Origin: Paracentrotus lividus
Taxonomy: Eukaryota > Echinodermata > Echinoidea > Camarodonta > Echinidae
Reading direction: 5' to 3'
Assembly: GCA_940671915.1 (NCBI GenBank)
Contig: CALNVZ010003426.1
Location: forward strand, 13,041,918-13,105,917
Length of the DNA: 64,000 bases
Translations under genes and position numbers: made by a program
The notes under the pieces: generated by a model
Seen by the model: the letters and a program-made list of their open reading frames with translations, nothing else
Database searches by the model: none
What the model was told of the DNA's origin: nothing
Part shown: positions 23,226 to 36,834 of the stretch, one piece after another
How positions within the stretch are numbered: position 1 is the first letter of the stretch
Layout of the letters: every line of letters starts with the position of its first letter

Positions 23226-25985
23226 TTTCTTTCGTACTATCATTGATGTTATTTTTTAATTATTTATTTATTGTCTTTTATTATGTTTCACCCCCCCTTC
23301 TTTTTGTTCTGTAATAAAAAAAAATTAAAAAGGGATTCTGAATCGTTGAATGGACAAAAAGTCGGAGGACAAATTTAAAGGTAAATTACTGTACATGTAA
23401 ATGTTTGTTGAGTTCGTGACGTAGAGTACGCTATACATATTCTCTTCTCCTTTTCTATACACGTTCACATAAAATCACGGGGTTCTTAGTCTTCCAAAAT
23501 AAAAACCAAGCATCGTTTATCAATGTGGAAAAGCACAGGAGCCACGGATTCGTTCGCAATCGCACGTCACTTACGTATAGACACGGAGAAAATATTTCAT
23601 AACCCGACATAGCATCATCCTCTCACAAAGCTCCACATCGTATATCTTTCGAAATACGATTTTGGAGTCATTATTATGGTTACTACGATGTGTACTGACA
23701 TAGAATAATACAACGAGAAACTTTGGAGGAAGACGTTACCACAAGCCCCGTTTTCTTCCGTTTTGTTTGTTTTAAATACTCGAGTCATAGAAACTCCGTT
23801 TAGAACCCATCTCCCCCAAAACATCCTGCTCTTCCCTCGACACATTCCTGAAGGGGGATTATGGTGAAAATGGAGTGTCTGGTTTAGATATCAAAAGTCA
23901 TTTGTCATTGTAATGTGAGGATAATTCCGATCATGTACACAAACATCCCAGAATTTATCCAACAAACACGACGGTTAAACAGAAAGAAAGAATAAAGAGA
24001 AGGGCCCACGATGAAAGTTTACTCGAACGAGGTTGACCCCTAGGTTCTACGATGAGGTCATGGGTAAACTGTGATTTAAGATGGCGCTTAAGTCGGATGG
24101 CGTTTAGAGCGCCGTACCCATTGCCTTTAAATTGAGGTTTCGAGATAGGAAGATAGGTTGGAAGAATGGTTACCTTTTTGGTGATCGTGTCACTCCATCA
24201 GATTTGAGATTACTTAGGCCTACATAGGGACTGAGATTCGAACCTCGGTCCGATCATAGTCAATATGTACACGATTACAGAAACCTACTGACCACGGACG
24301 TTACCCGCTACTATTGATTGCTTTCTTTGTCTACTTTTTTTTTTCTTCTTCTTCTTCTTCTTCTTCTTCGTTTTTAACAATTCGAAAAATTATTTTAAAG
24401 GTGAACGATTATTAAAGGAAAAATTTGCCCATTTCGACTAGAAGAATATGGAAATTTATGCAAAATTGTGTAACTTTATCAATATCTGGTCAGTTATATA
24501 TTTTCTCCGTACAGGTCACTTAATCAGGAACTATCTTTGGGGCACATGACGTCATAAACTCGATTTTAATTTGCTAATGAGCCACCTGACTTGTCGAATA
24601 TTATTTGCTGTAAAACAATGGAGGAATAGCCAATCCATGGTGAAACTGTTAACAATGTTCGCATAATATCCGGACATCCAAGAATATTTTGTTAAAAAAT
24701 CTGTTAGACGGATCGAAGTTGGTTAAAAAAAGATCTCTTCATAAAATCATTGTGTTCACTTTAGTCATGTACGTGACAAATCAAAATACATCGCTTTTCA
24801 TGTTTTATTTCACAGTCTTACAATACAATTTATTTGTAACCATTTTCTCTCTGTGATTACTCTTGGTGTGGGAGACAATTCAATATTGCATCAATGAAGG
24901 AGTTCTGGGGAAGATGTTCTGGGAAATTTTGGCAGTGGGGATGGTCGTTTATTGAATGGATGTAGACGACATCAGTGACAAACGCGTTAGGTTTAGTAAA
25001 TAAACATTGAAAGATGATAAAACACTGGGATGACGAAGAAATAATAAACATGGGTCCGCCAAGGCAAGGATAATTGTAGAAGAGATGATTTATTGATGAC
25101 ACAATAGTTGGAACTGTTTTATTCCTTCCAGTCTCCGGTTTAGAAAGTCCCCCTCCAACTGATCATGGCCCCGCCCGTTTTCAGTTCTCTTTTCCCCCCT
25201 CTTCTCTTCTTTACTTTGGCTCTGTCTGTTTCCTCTTCGGTTTTTTTTCTTTTTCACACCTCCCCTTAATTATTCGCAAATTTATGCATGTCTATGCCAT
25301 AGACCACGCGACTTCATGTATCTCAACCACGCCATATCCTTATCAATTCTCTTTCTCTCTCTCTCTCTCTCTCTATTCTCTTTTCTTCCTCATATATTTG
25401 TTTTCCTGTGTTCGTACTCTTTTTTTTCTCTTCTCTCTCTCTCTCTCTATCTTCTCTCTCTTCTCTATCTTTGTTCTTTTCTAGTATTATTATTTCTTTT
25501 TTGAATATAACCTCTCACTTTTTATTTTTTTCTCTTGTTCTATTAGTCTTATCCTCTCTCTCTCTATTTTTTGCCATGATCCAAATGGTTCCCACATGTT
25601 AGCAACATCACAACTAGACCAAGTGAAGATGGAGCTATAGTTATTGATGTCACATCGGCTCAAACGCGTTGGCAAAACATTGACTCGAATTCGAAAACAA
25701 TGGAATTTACTTTTATATAGGCCTACGGTTTTCTATTTTTCAACAAAAGAACAAAAAAAAATTATAATCGAATTAAAATTTGAACAACGATGTAGCTCAA
25801 TCAATAAATAATTCTTATAATTATTATCTTTTTTTTTTTTTTTTCTTTCTTTTTTGTAACCAGGAATTTTTTTATTTTTTTTCTTCTTCTTCTTCTTCTT
25901 TTTCTTTCTTTTGCTGTTAGGGGTAGTGGTTTTTATTTCTCATGTATCATATAAACAATTTACAAAACAACAAAAGTCATATAAA
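23226..25985. other. No recognisable gene; several pyrimidine tracts
   Basis: There are (ctt)n at about 24344-24369 and CT tracts at about 25352-25376 and 25432-25450. The frames found are short and low in complexity. Confidence 0.6.
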
Positions 25986-26000
25986 GATTTAAAAAAATAA

Positions 26001-26059
<59 letters not shown>

Positions 26060-26110
26060 AAAATAAATAAATACATAAATAAAAAATAAAAAATAAAAAA
26101 TAAATTAACT
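25986..26110. repeat. (AAAT)n microsatellite
   Basis: About 20 aaat units, then an irregular A-rich continuation. Confidence 0.95.
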
Positions 26111-26202
26111 AATAAAAAAAAGAAAATAATAATAATAATAATAAAAAATTTAAAAATTTAAAAAAATGAAATAAATTACATTTAAAAAATATTATTACTT
26201 AC

Positions 26203-26368
26203 CTAATATAATACATATCTTTGTGAATACCCGGTGGAATGTGGTCAAAGACGTGAGATTGAAATGTCTGTGAGTTACAGCCTTTCCTCGTAATCTCCTT
26301 CTCGACAATGTAACATTATTGCAATGTAGCATGCAGGTACAAAAGGGCGCATCTCCTGTCTCCTCCAT
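26203..26368 (-). CDS. Possible first coding exon of an unknown gene (low confidence)
   Basis: An ATG in good Kozak context (CAACATGG) opens a 55-codon frame that ends exactly at a perfect 5' splice site (AG then GTAAGT). The peptide begins MEETGDAPFCTCMLHC and continues RRRLRGKAVTHRHFNLTS, basic in the middle with three Cys near the start. I know no family for it and no downstream exon could be tied to it. It could be chance, because the following DNA is simple-sequence and AT-rich. Confidence 0.3.
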
Positions 26369-27908
26369 GTTGAGTAAAATAGTTACTGAAATAGTACCTT
26401 TGCAAGTGTCCAATGAAATTAATTGCTGCAAAGTGGAATGGAAGTGACAAAAATACAATACATAAATGGCGAATCAAACATGGAAGCAATGATAGATGAC
26501 AGATATTTTGACATCATGAGTTCTCATCTGGGATATTCTTTTCTCTAACCTCCGAGTATTTCATAATGAAATATTTTATTTTTTTTTAAATCGTTTAACG
26601 AGTGACGAAATTCCCATTTCTTAGTTTAGAAAAAATTGATATAATAATAATAAAAGAACACTGATATGTTCTGAAGCCATATGACCTCTGACTGCTAACT
26701 ATATGCATTTAAAACTCTTGCGGGTTATCTGAACTGAACAAATTTTTTCTTTTGATTGCATTCTGCTTGACTAATAAGTTAGTTTGGTATACGCCCATGA
26801 AAACTACTTGTATACAAGCATTTAATTGCTTTCTTATACAGTCAGATAAAATCACAAATCACACGTCGAATAATCGTGATAATAGCGTATAAAATATAGA
26901 TATGTATTTATATATTTCAAAAATTTCAAATTAAAAAACATAATGTATCTTAAATACGTTATTATACGTTAGAAAGTATTTCAAATATAATATTTAAAAT
27001 GTAAAAGAAGTTAAGAAGACATAGAGGAACCTACAGGAGAAATCAAATCAGATATCCCAGATTGTCCTTAAAAAAAGTAATCTCAGGAGACGAAAATTAT
27101 TGCGAAACTCAACCTTCAAACTCCTCAAACGACCAGCTGCTCTCCAACTGAGAGCAAATTGCCCCGTGTTTGTTTATTTATTCAGAGACATGTTACCAAA
27201 AAATTACAGGCTATAATTCTCATATTTGTGTCCGCTCGTTTAACCCCTCCCCGACTCCTAGATCCTTTCTATTTCTTTCCATCTTTTTACGGCGCATGCG
27301 TAGTTCCTAATGGTCAATGTTGGCAATTGTTGAGCAGTTCTCTTTTTTCTTTTCTTTTTTTCGCTATAGGATGTGTTTTGGGGGTCGATTTTCTGATTTA
27401 CCCTAAATATGAAATCTAGTTTCAATTAATTTCATGAAGACTATTTGCTTCCAAACAGTTTTGATAATTATACGAACTATAATTACCCAATAACAACTGT
27501 GAATGAATGCTAGCATAACTAATATTTGGTGAAAACATTCAGAGTTACCACTACAAAAACAAATATTACCATGATTACCCTCCCAGGATAAATATATATA
27601 TAAACAAAAGACAACAACAACAACAACACAAAAACAAGGAATTACGCAAGCCCCTTGATTAATCTGAAATAAGCTTCAGTTGGGTTATTTTTGGTCCACA
27701 TGTACTATCAGACTTTAAAGATTTGTCTTTGATTTATAGTGATTTTTTTTTCAATTAGAAACTCAAGGCGCTAATTACCCCGGTCATAAGAGTCAATCCC
27801 GTGGAGACCATTTTACATCGATATAGGCTGATGATCATTCATGATTCCTTTCCTACTTCGTACGTTATGTAGCTGAAAACATGGCCTCGTGAAAGACAAT
27901 CTTTTTAT

Positions 27909-27964
<56 letters not shown>

Positions 27965-28617
27965 TGGAGATGAACTATGCTGTAAAATTTATACGAAAGA
28001 AATACATGAAATATAATTCCTGACATTTCAGAGGAATGGGCAAAATCCTCATTTTATATCCAAAGCCCCTTAAAAGGCGAATTGCTGTTTTTTGTTATTT
28101 AGCTTCATGATCACAACACTGAACCTGACATTTGGAGAAAAAGTTTAAATCATTTTGCAAGGCTAATGCTAGGATAATTTGTCTCCATATGTGAGTAGGG
28201 AACAAAATTCATGGTCAATCATAATCGAATGCTTTATAATGGCGATCCGGAAACAATCTTGCTAGATCCATATGGATATTGATTATTATGACGGAAGATT
28301 TCTGTAAACAATATGGGTTTCGCCGACATTGAACTTTTAACCATGGTCATTTTTCATTAAAGCAATAAAGGACAGTCGCCGTATTATAGGAAAAGGACAT
28401 TAAGGAGAAGAAGGGCATTGATTCACTGTGAAGCTGTGGAAGCTAAAGTCTTTTTGGGGGTCTGGATTATATACAATGGCATTCACATTATAACTTGAAT
28501 ACATTACAAGGTCAACGACATTTGGTTAATGAGAAAATATGAAAACGGATATAGCCAAAAGGTTAAGGTTCTTTGTACTTTGGGGCCTTCTTTATATATA
28601 TTTTGGGTCTTGGTTGT

Positions 28618-28620
<3 letters not shown>
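26369..28620. other. No recognisable gene; long poly-T
   Basis: AT-rich DNA with a 54-base poly-T run at about 27910-27963. The frames are short and unsupported. Confidence 0.6.

Positions 28621-28688
<68 letters not shown>
28621..28688. repeat. (TA)n microsatellite
   Basis: About 34 ta dinucleotides. Confidence 0.95.
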
Positions 28689-28694
<6 letters not shown>

Positions 28695-28869
28695 TTTTTT
28701 TAAGAAATATGAAAATTCCACTGGTATAAATGAAAAAATAAATTGAATAAACCCATTCGAGGTATATATGAGATGTTTCAAACCACGCCCCATGTGAGCA
28801 TAACTGATAGTTACACTGCTCCGATAGGCCTACCCCTTCCCATTTCAGCGTCATAGAATAGTCACCTTT

Positions 28870-29480
28870 GAAATACCCTGACACCCCCCCCCCCTTCCCA
28901 TTTTCACGTTGAAGAGTTTAGAGATCATAATAAATAAATTAATTAATTAATTAATTTTAAAAAAATAGTCTACATACTTTATTTAGAACCAAATGCCCTT
29001 TAGAATATCCATGCATACTCTAGATTCGACGTTCTGTTACCCACATTCCATTGAGACGGAAACGGAAAATGACACCAGAAACAGAGACCTGGGGATATCC
29101 ACTTGCCCCCCCCCCCACCCCCTCTCCTTCCCATCTCCATTAACATAAATTATGATGATTACGAAAAAGTATCACTGAAAACCCCTTAAGAATATCCACC
29201 CATAATCCAAAGTTATCTATAGGCCTACATACGAGTGACAAGCCCCCCCCCCCCCCCACCATACAACATCAGCATAACAGAAAGCCGGAGACACCATGCC
29301 GCCCCCCCCCTTTCCTTTCCTGCCCACCATTAACATGATTAATAATCATTAAGAAATGTATCATTGAAAAAAACCCTTTACAATATACACCCACATCCCA
29401 AATTTAACCCTATACGAGGGACAGCAACCAAATCAAAACTCGGCATAATAGATAGAGCCGAGACCCCCCCCCCCCCCCTT
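28870..29480. repeat. Three diverged ~190-bp units separated by poly-C tracts
   Basis: Each unit begins after 10-15 C residues (28885, 29106, 29301 and the final run at 29465). They share the order ccttcccat-like, taacat..att, atgatta, tatca(c/t)tgaaaa, ccctt(t/a)a, aatat(c/a)cacccat. A further C run at about 29244 splits one unit. There is no coding content. Confidence 0.65.
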
Positions 29481-30309
29481 ATCCCATTATAATGATTACG
29501 ATGATGATCATCAAAAACCGTGACGCACCGAATCTCATTCATGGTTTCATTGAACTCTTCCAGTCATGACGTAACAGACTCCAGTTGGAGTATCGTCGTG
29601 TCATTGACTTGTAAAAAATTATTATTATCATACTGTATTCGGAAATACATTTATTTTTATTACACCATTAACCATGACCCAATAATTAACTCACTTAAAA
29701 TGATAATTAGTTTAAATGACATTATGACGTAAGACATTAATTCATTTTGGCAATGATTGAGAGTTATGATATTTATTACTTGGCATTACCAATAATTGGG
29801 TTCAAATAAAGTGATTATCAGTAGACTGGTCTCGTAAATATGGCACTGCCCATCTATCAATTCGTCTCTACTTTTTAAGATAGAGCGTTGACTCTGTTGT
29901 TCGTACGACTACTTTTTTCAGGAGAATCTTGTTATCCTCTTGTCCCACCCTCTAAAGTTCATTGCCATCATTAACTGTTAATGTCAAATCGTCATACAGT
30001 TTTATTGTATTTTATATATAATTTAATGGCATAGTATAAAAACAAGAACTCAAGTACAATTATGTTTGAAAGAAAATCAACTAACGAGATTAATTACTAA
30101 AATAAAATGAATTCCTATAGAAGGCTCGTCTCATTAGTTTAATGATGTAATACACGAATACACCGTAATTTTACATTTGAAATAGTCATCATTAGTTTTA
30201 TACAGAGAATATAGATATGATTAAGTGGACTAAAGTGAGTCACTTTCCCAGCCTATGTAATATAGACTTATTATATCATTGTTCAATTATCACTTTAATG
30301 GTAAACATT
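29481..30309. other. No recognisable gene
   Basis: AT-rich DNA with short frames only. Confidence 0.6.
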
Positions 30310-31032
30310 TCATTTGTATAATAATAATATAATATAATGAGACTTTATACGCGCCAAATCCACTCTGTAGAGTGCTCAAGGCGCTTTTAGGTATATTATA
30401 AGGAATTAGAAGAATTGAACAGAAAGTTTTGAGGTACTTGTTGAAAGTTTCAGAGGTCAGGCATTGTTAATGTTTCCAGGAAGGCTCATTCATAACTTGG
30501 ATGATGAGTAGACAAATGACTTTCCCCCCAGGTTTGGAAACTTTGTTGGGTAACAAGTGAACTGAAGAGAGGAACGTAAGGATCTATGAAGGGGTCATAA
30601 CTTTTAATTAGTGAAATGAGGTACTGGGGAGAAGAGCCATGGACACAGTGGAGAAGTCAACAACAAAAATCTTAAACATAATACGTTGTTTTTACAGGGA
30701 GCCAATGTAAAGATCTTAAATAGGAGTGTTGTGAGTGCGCCTGGTGGATAGAGAAACGATGCGAGCGGCGCCATTTTTGAAGTTTCTGAACTTTGACTAA
30801 TGATTCTGGGAAGATTGAACAAAAGGCAGTTAGCCGATAATGAGACGGACGGAATTAACAGCAATTTACCAATTTTCTGTTTGGGGCCCCCCCGCCGGCG
30901 AGACAAGTATTTCCTAATAAAACCGATATTTCGCAATTGGTAGCGAACTGATCTGCAAATAAATGAGATGTGATTGGACATTTTCATGTGAGAATCAAAA
31001 ACTATACCGAGATTGCGACAAGAACTTGACAA
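30310..31032 (-). pseudogene. Decayed L2/CR1-like LINE: RT C-terminal part plus 3' tail
   Basis: Read on the minus strand from 31032, the frame gives NLGIVFDSHMKMSNHI followed by RNIGFIRKYLSR. This is the typical segment after the palm in CR1/L2-type reverse transcriptases. Further on, after frame shifts, NLP...SSETSK and LHWLPVK-like pieces remain, matching the order seen in that group. The tail continues past the coding part to about 30320 and ends in GCGC-containing sequence and AT-rich triplets, like the other tails listed here. Stops and shifts show that it is inactive. Confidence 0.75.
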
Positions 31033-32519
31033 ATTAACAGTGAGTTAATAATGATATTAACTGCAATTGAATACTGCCTTACCTTGTTAAAAGGAAACAA
31101 GTGACATATTAATCAATTTAGTGATTTTAATTTGTTCATTTTCCAGACAGTGCCATCTTTCTCCTGGTAAAATTTTAAAAGTAAATGTTTATCCAGCTTA
31201 GATATATTTTTTGGTTAGACATCATGAGATTAATGATTAATGACGGCTACATTTTGCTCTTTTACATTCATGACTGTCAGTTTGTTACTATCTTTGTCAA
31301 ACTAGAGCAGAATAACATCAAACACTCAAAGTGACAATAAAAAGAGTTTCACCAATATTTTACTGGGGTCATTCATAATGGAGGGTGAAATGAACCCATT
31401 ACACTGGATATAATAAAATCTTGTACATTAAATAAGTGAAATATTATATGATATATTTATGTAACGCAAATGTGATGCTGTTTATTTACCTTCTTCGACG
31501 TTGATGCTAGACTCTGCCACTAAAAGATTCGCTCAACATCGTCATCTTTCGTCCTGTCTTGACACAGTCTTATTCCGAAAATCCCAGGTATAGAAATAAT
31601 GATTTGGTTACATTACTGTGATAAAACTCACGATGGCGAACAGAGGAAACGTGTCGATTAATAGAAACTTTCCTCAAGCAAATTGTCCTGCGGTTCAGAA
31701 TCGTTGATGTAATAAAATTATCAGGCTGACAACGTTACGATGTTGCAGTTATTACCTCGTTTTTAATGAGGTTGACGATGAGTTGAAATGTTACACTGAG
31801 GTGGTGTGTATTACGGTACGATATCAAAGTATTTTCCACGAAATTTTTGAACAATTATTGGCTTCTAAACCGGAGGATCTGGATATCCAAATATTGACGC
31901 AACATCTTTACTTCATAGCAGCCATTTATAAGTCCACGTATTTGACGAGATTTAAAATTTTCGTCAGTTGCAGGTCTCGAGTTTTTCTTCCTTCACAGAA
32001 CTTTCCTCGAGATTTCAAAATATTCGTCAAACACTTATGTTTCCTAGTTTGCTTCTCCTTAGGGTTATTGTATGTCACACAAATGTTAAAGTCAAAAGAA
32101 AAGGATAGTTAACTATAACTGCTTTGTGTACCATCTATGTCCACGTGGTTAAAATGTTTTTGATCAACATTTTTCCTCTTTTACAGAAACTTCTCAAAGA
32201 TTTGTAAATCTTCGTCAATCGCTTGTGTTGTGTCCTCTTTGATGTCTCCTTTATATTTTGGTTCACTTTAACGTAAAATATAGGTAAAGCTATATGAAAA
32301 CAACCATTATCATTCTGTATTTTCCTATATCCAGTCGCTGAGGTTAACCGTTGTTGGTGGTGTATCTGCCTATGGCTAGTTTAGTACGTTCAGCTGGCCA
32401 CGACCTTTTTGGCCTTTGCAATTACTTAGTACAATCACTGGTATTTACGGGGAGCGAGATGGGCATTTCGTCTCTATTATTGCGAGGATTTCAGGGGACC
32501 ATTTAGGTTATGATAGTAG
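31033..32519. other. Non-coding stretch with a diverged ~190-bp direct repeat
   Basis: Blocks around 31979-32062 and 32169-32255 resemble each other: cttcc(t/-)c..tttacagaa, gattt.aaaat.ttcgtcaa, cgctt(g/a)tgtt and tctcctt. A 109-codon plus frame at 31783-32112 runs over the first block, but it has no recognisable domain and is probably chance. Confidence 0.5.
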
Positions 32520-33100
32520 AATTACCTGTTAGGCTTTCTCACCGTGGGGATCCTCACCGATTAGCGGATTTGTGCCACCAAGGGATGCGGCTACTCTCCC
32601 CCTAGGCTACCGGCGTCAACTCGACGGGAGAAGGCTGTCAATCACGGAGCCCGAGACTTGAAGTCAGCACTCTTTCGTCGTCCGTGGGCTTGACGCGCGA
32701 AGAAAATGAAACGGAAAACCTGTCCAGATCGGGAGAATCCGTGGTTACCCTCACCATACCACGTGTGGCTTTTAAATTCCAAATGATAATTGATGTTGAC
32801 CTATCGGCGACAAGATCGCTCAATCCACCAGTCACTAAATGTGATGAGTTTCTTGCTCGGCAAGCTCACCAACTTTCCTCGAAAGACGAAAACTGCGTTG
32901 GACGATGTCCAGGCGGTGACGACGCGCGACGCACAAATTTTTGATGCCTTGAATGTCGTCTGCAACGGAATCCTGGATGAGACCTCACAGTGCAGTGGTC
33001 GGATGACCGGAGTTGGTCTTGTTGACCCGGGGCCGCACTCCCGACCTGTTAACTGCGTTCCTCGGGGGCAATCACCCGTCAATCACTAGAAATCTCTGTC
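32520..33100. other. GC/CpG-richer island with overlapping open frames
   Basis: This segment is clearly richer in GC and CpG than the DNA on both sides and is poor in stops in several frames on both strands. One plus frame contains the helix-like stretch KTKTALDDVQAVTTRDAQIF at about 32885-32945. I do not recognise any product and cannot place splice sites with confidence. It could be an old gene fragment, an unknown exon or a promoter-like CpG island. Confidence 0.35.
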
Positions 33101-33527
33101 GACTTTCGAAAATGATTTTCGTTTGTCCAGGGCAAATGTTGTTGTCGAGGTATTATAACACACAACTTTCACGTTGCATGCCTAAAGTACACTCAGTAGA
33201 CCATTTTCCTTAAAGAAATGTGATGCGAAAATAAAAATACCCAAATATTGGGGTTAATTTAAGAACGAGTGATTAATAATTTGTCCTTTGTTAGCAGGTT
33301 AAAAATAGTCTATCGTGCTATGCATCGTCTTATATGTCCTAAAATGTCCCGGCACTCCAAAGAAGGATTAACGTGCTCTTTAAAAGTTCACTGAGCTGTC
33401 GAAGTACCTCAATGTTTCATTGTACTGCCGACACTGACTCATCGTGACGTGATTCATGGTCTCCAAACATCCAAACTACCAAATACAACTTTCATAAATC
33501 ACACTCGTTGCTTATATCCAATGCACG

Positions 33528-33789
33528 TTACGGTCGGATCGATCTTTCGTGGCGTTTTTCGTCATCCTTCGTATAGTCCAATAGTCCGTGGTGCGCCAAA
33601 GAGAGATTCAAGAGTTTCGCATATGTAAACGTGCCCAAACTTGTTCCCAATTTACCCAGATTGCTGAAAAGATGAGTCTTTCTATTATCCGTGATGAGCG
33701 CAGTAATATCCATTAATTTCACTTTATTTATCGAAGTGAAAGCTTGCAGAAACTTGTCTCCAATTCCGTGAGAAAAAAGATCGCTATCT
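33528..33789 (-). CDS. Possible terminal exon of an unknown gene (low confidence)
   Basis: A frame of about 86 codons follows a pyrimidine-rich tract ending in TTTTGAG (a candidate 3' splice site at about 33790) and ends at a stop at 33528. The peptide includes GIGDKFLQAFTSINKVKLMD and a charged tail, DYTKDDEKRHERS. No family was recognised. Composition is protein-like, but a chance frame is not excluded. Confidence 0.25.
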
Positions 33790-36700
33790 CTCAAAAGAAA
33801 GTGGAGAAATTCTTACCTTTCCGGACGGCTTTCTGTCTTCTTTTTTTTTATCACCTAACTGTCACTCTTTCACTTTTCGAAACCACTCCAAGGGTCAAAC
33901 AATATTCTATCAAAGAATCATTTTACTCAGAGGATGATTGAATGGCCAAGGAAGTGGGCGGTAAATGCAGTCTTTGAGGGCTATTCCTGTTACACTCGAC
34001 AGCCCCTATGCCCTCAAATGGAAGGTCCAATGCAACAAAAGCCCGTTTTCCATCTAATTACCCTTCTCGAATCACTTTAAAAGCGATCATGTAGCGCCGC
34101 TGGATCAACCAAGCTTGTCTAAGAACTCTGTTTGGAGATAATTAAGCCTTAAATCCGTGATAAAAACCTGTTAAGTTTCCTTTTCAAGGTTGCATCGCCA
34201 CTTGAAAGTGCAATCAGCACCAATTCCACGCTAAATTGTACCTCCATTATTAAATTGTTGAAAATCCCCTCTTCAGCTCTTCAAATTAGATGGTAACGCA
34301 GTTTCAATTTCTGTATTCGGATACGAGTGGTTTTTGATTGAATACGATGACGATTAAACCAAACTATTATGTAAAATGGCAAAACCGCGCTGCATTCTTT
34401 AGACGCAACGGAATAGCACAGCCCCCGGTTGAGAAGGATAAATATTGACTTGATTTCTATTCAGTGCCTTTGCTTTGCATTGTTGGTGAGTTTCTCTAAC
34501 GTCTAAGCCCCATCGCTGATCCTTTAGAAAGACATTTTAATGTGTAATTACAGGAAGGTTTTTATCCTGATCGGCGCTTACATTAGCATGATTAGGGGCC
34601 CTAATGATGTTGTTTGCTAAATAGCGTATTAAATCGCCATTGAGTGTATAATAGTGGTGGACTGATTGAAAAATACGTGGGCTCAGTCTGATTTTAGGGC
34701 AATGTCTGTCGGACTCCTTTTTCCAACCATGCCAACATTTTTGGATAAGAATATGGTCTTGATTACAAAGCTCAAAATAAAAAGAGCAACTTCGTTTTTG
34801 TTGAGTCTGAAGATGCTTCAAAGTATTTTGTAGGATAAATAGGCAATTCTGCTTGCAGTAACGGTAGATGCAATGGTTATGAAAGGCAATATCGCAAATA
34901 AACCCAAGTGGGCCGACTACTTACGAAACACCTAAGAGCCATGTTGAAAAAATTAGAGCCGACAATGTACCTAGTCATCATTCGGGATGTGTAGTAGACA
35001 ATCGTTTTGTTTTTTGTTTGTTTTTTTTCCCCATTATAATTTGGTATGAAAGGATAATAACAAATTTAAGACACCAAATTATTTGAAAAGAAATCAAATT
35101 TTGGCAAATATAATATGATATAAGCAAAGTAGTTCAGTATGATTATGTAAAATGCAGTTTGGTTAATAAGAAATATTGTAAAACACAATAATGCAAAAGA
35201 ACATACAAATAATTATACCAACAAAAATCGAGAGAAAGGACTCAATAAGAAGGAGGTTATAATCTGCTCTCAGGAACTTCGAATGATATATATTTTAAAG
35301 AATAAATAATTTTGTATTATATATCAAATAAACTGCTGTGCTCTTAATTGTTGTATGACTAGATTGTTCATTATCAATAATTATTCTTTACATAAATATC
35401 AGGATGATCTCTGACGGTATGGCAATTAGATAAATTGCATTTCGGTCTAAACCTACTATATAATCCCCGTTTGAACTCAGCCCACATGGTCTAATATTTC
35501 ACTTCGTCTGCAACAAGTTTATCTAATTACTTTTTGGTCTAATAATAGCGACTGTTTACCATTGCCAAATTTTAGGAGATATAAGTGAATCATAAATTAA
35601 TTCCGATGGGCATAAATGCCCCCCCCCCCCCTGTGATGAATTAAATGAAAGCATATTGCTCATAAATGCAATAATACAAGATTTCATAATTCTACTCATT
35701 AATTTTGCCTCTTGTTTTATTTCTTCTTCTTCTTCTTTATTATCATTATAGGTTTTCCCGTTCAAGTTTAAACTATATCCCCGTTCAATTTGACATTTTC
35801 TTACAGCACTTTTGTCCGAAATGTGATCGCGATTAAAAATCTAAACGTTAATTGAATTGACCGATAGCTCCGCTCCATGAGGTATCGCTTAAAAATTGAA
35901 TAAACATTAACGAATTCGATTGCAAAGAGTTTAAAATTGACCGGGAAAACCCATATTATTTTATTTATTTTTTTTTTTTTATTTATTTTTTTTTTGTATC
36001 TATCAGTGCTCAGCTTGTAAACCGCAACCGAAGTGAAATAACATCCCCGCCTCTGCTTATAAATGCCCCCCAAAGATTACGAAAATGAGGATATCATTAC
36101 AAGAACTATGAAACAAATGCATTTTCAATAAAATTGGCAAATTTTTAATAACTTTTGCGATTAATTTTTAAAAGAGGTTTTTACTTTGATTGCATTAAAA
36201 TGTTTACGTGTATATGGTTTCTCTCGCAAACATTTAATGTAAATTGTAGGCCCTATTGCTGCTTTGATCACTAAAATTGCTGATATGCTTTACTGGGACA
36301 TAAGATGTACATTTGAGATGGATACAAATACCACCCCTATACCCCCACGAAGGAGCTTACACAGCTTGAGTGAGTGAGTGTCAATATCCGAAGAAATTGT
36401 AATGGTTTATGCAAATTTAAACGTGTAATTAACATGATGACATCATTGCTAAGCACACTATCTAGTATTATGAAAGACAAAGAATGCCCACAATTAATGA
36501 AGACGGAAGTGTCTAAAAACAAACTATGGTGAGTGGGCCATCTTTCCTTCCAAGAAATCCGCCCTCGAAATCATGCAGTTAGGATTTGTACGAATTAAAT
36601 TGCAAATACTAGTATTCATTAGTTACATTTACTTGCATGTCATCTATTTCAAAATACAATAATTTGTGTATGCCTATTCGAAAAAACGTAATCGTATATT

Positions 36701-36834
36701 TTGTTTTCCCATGGAATGAATTTGTGTATATGATTAAGTTACCAATCTTGAACAATCTAAAAGTTCAATGTTAATCCTGCACCCCCAACTGCCCATATTG
36801 TGTTTGACCACGGGTATTTATTGATTATGATTTA
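33790..36834. other. No recognisable gene
   Basis: AT-rich DNA with short frames, a poly-C run at about 35621 and (ctt)n near 35722. Confidence 0.55.

Noticed and set aside
28504-28884. Frames of 66-126 codons across 28.5-28.9 kb
   Set aside because: They run through the (TA)n microsatellite and encode Ile-Tyr repeats only.
31783-32112. A 109-codon plus-strand gene
   Set aside because: It overlaps a diverged direct repeat, has no recognisable domain and no splice or promoter support.
34537-34821. A 94-codon minus-strand frame
   Set aside because: No recognisable family, no splice context; its length is within what chance allows in this AT-rich DNA.
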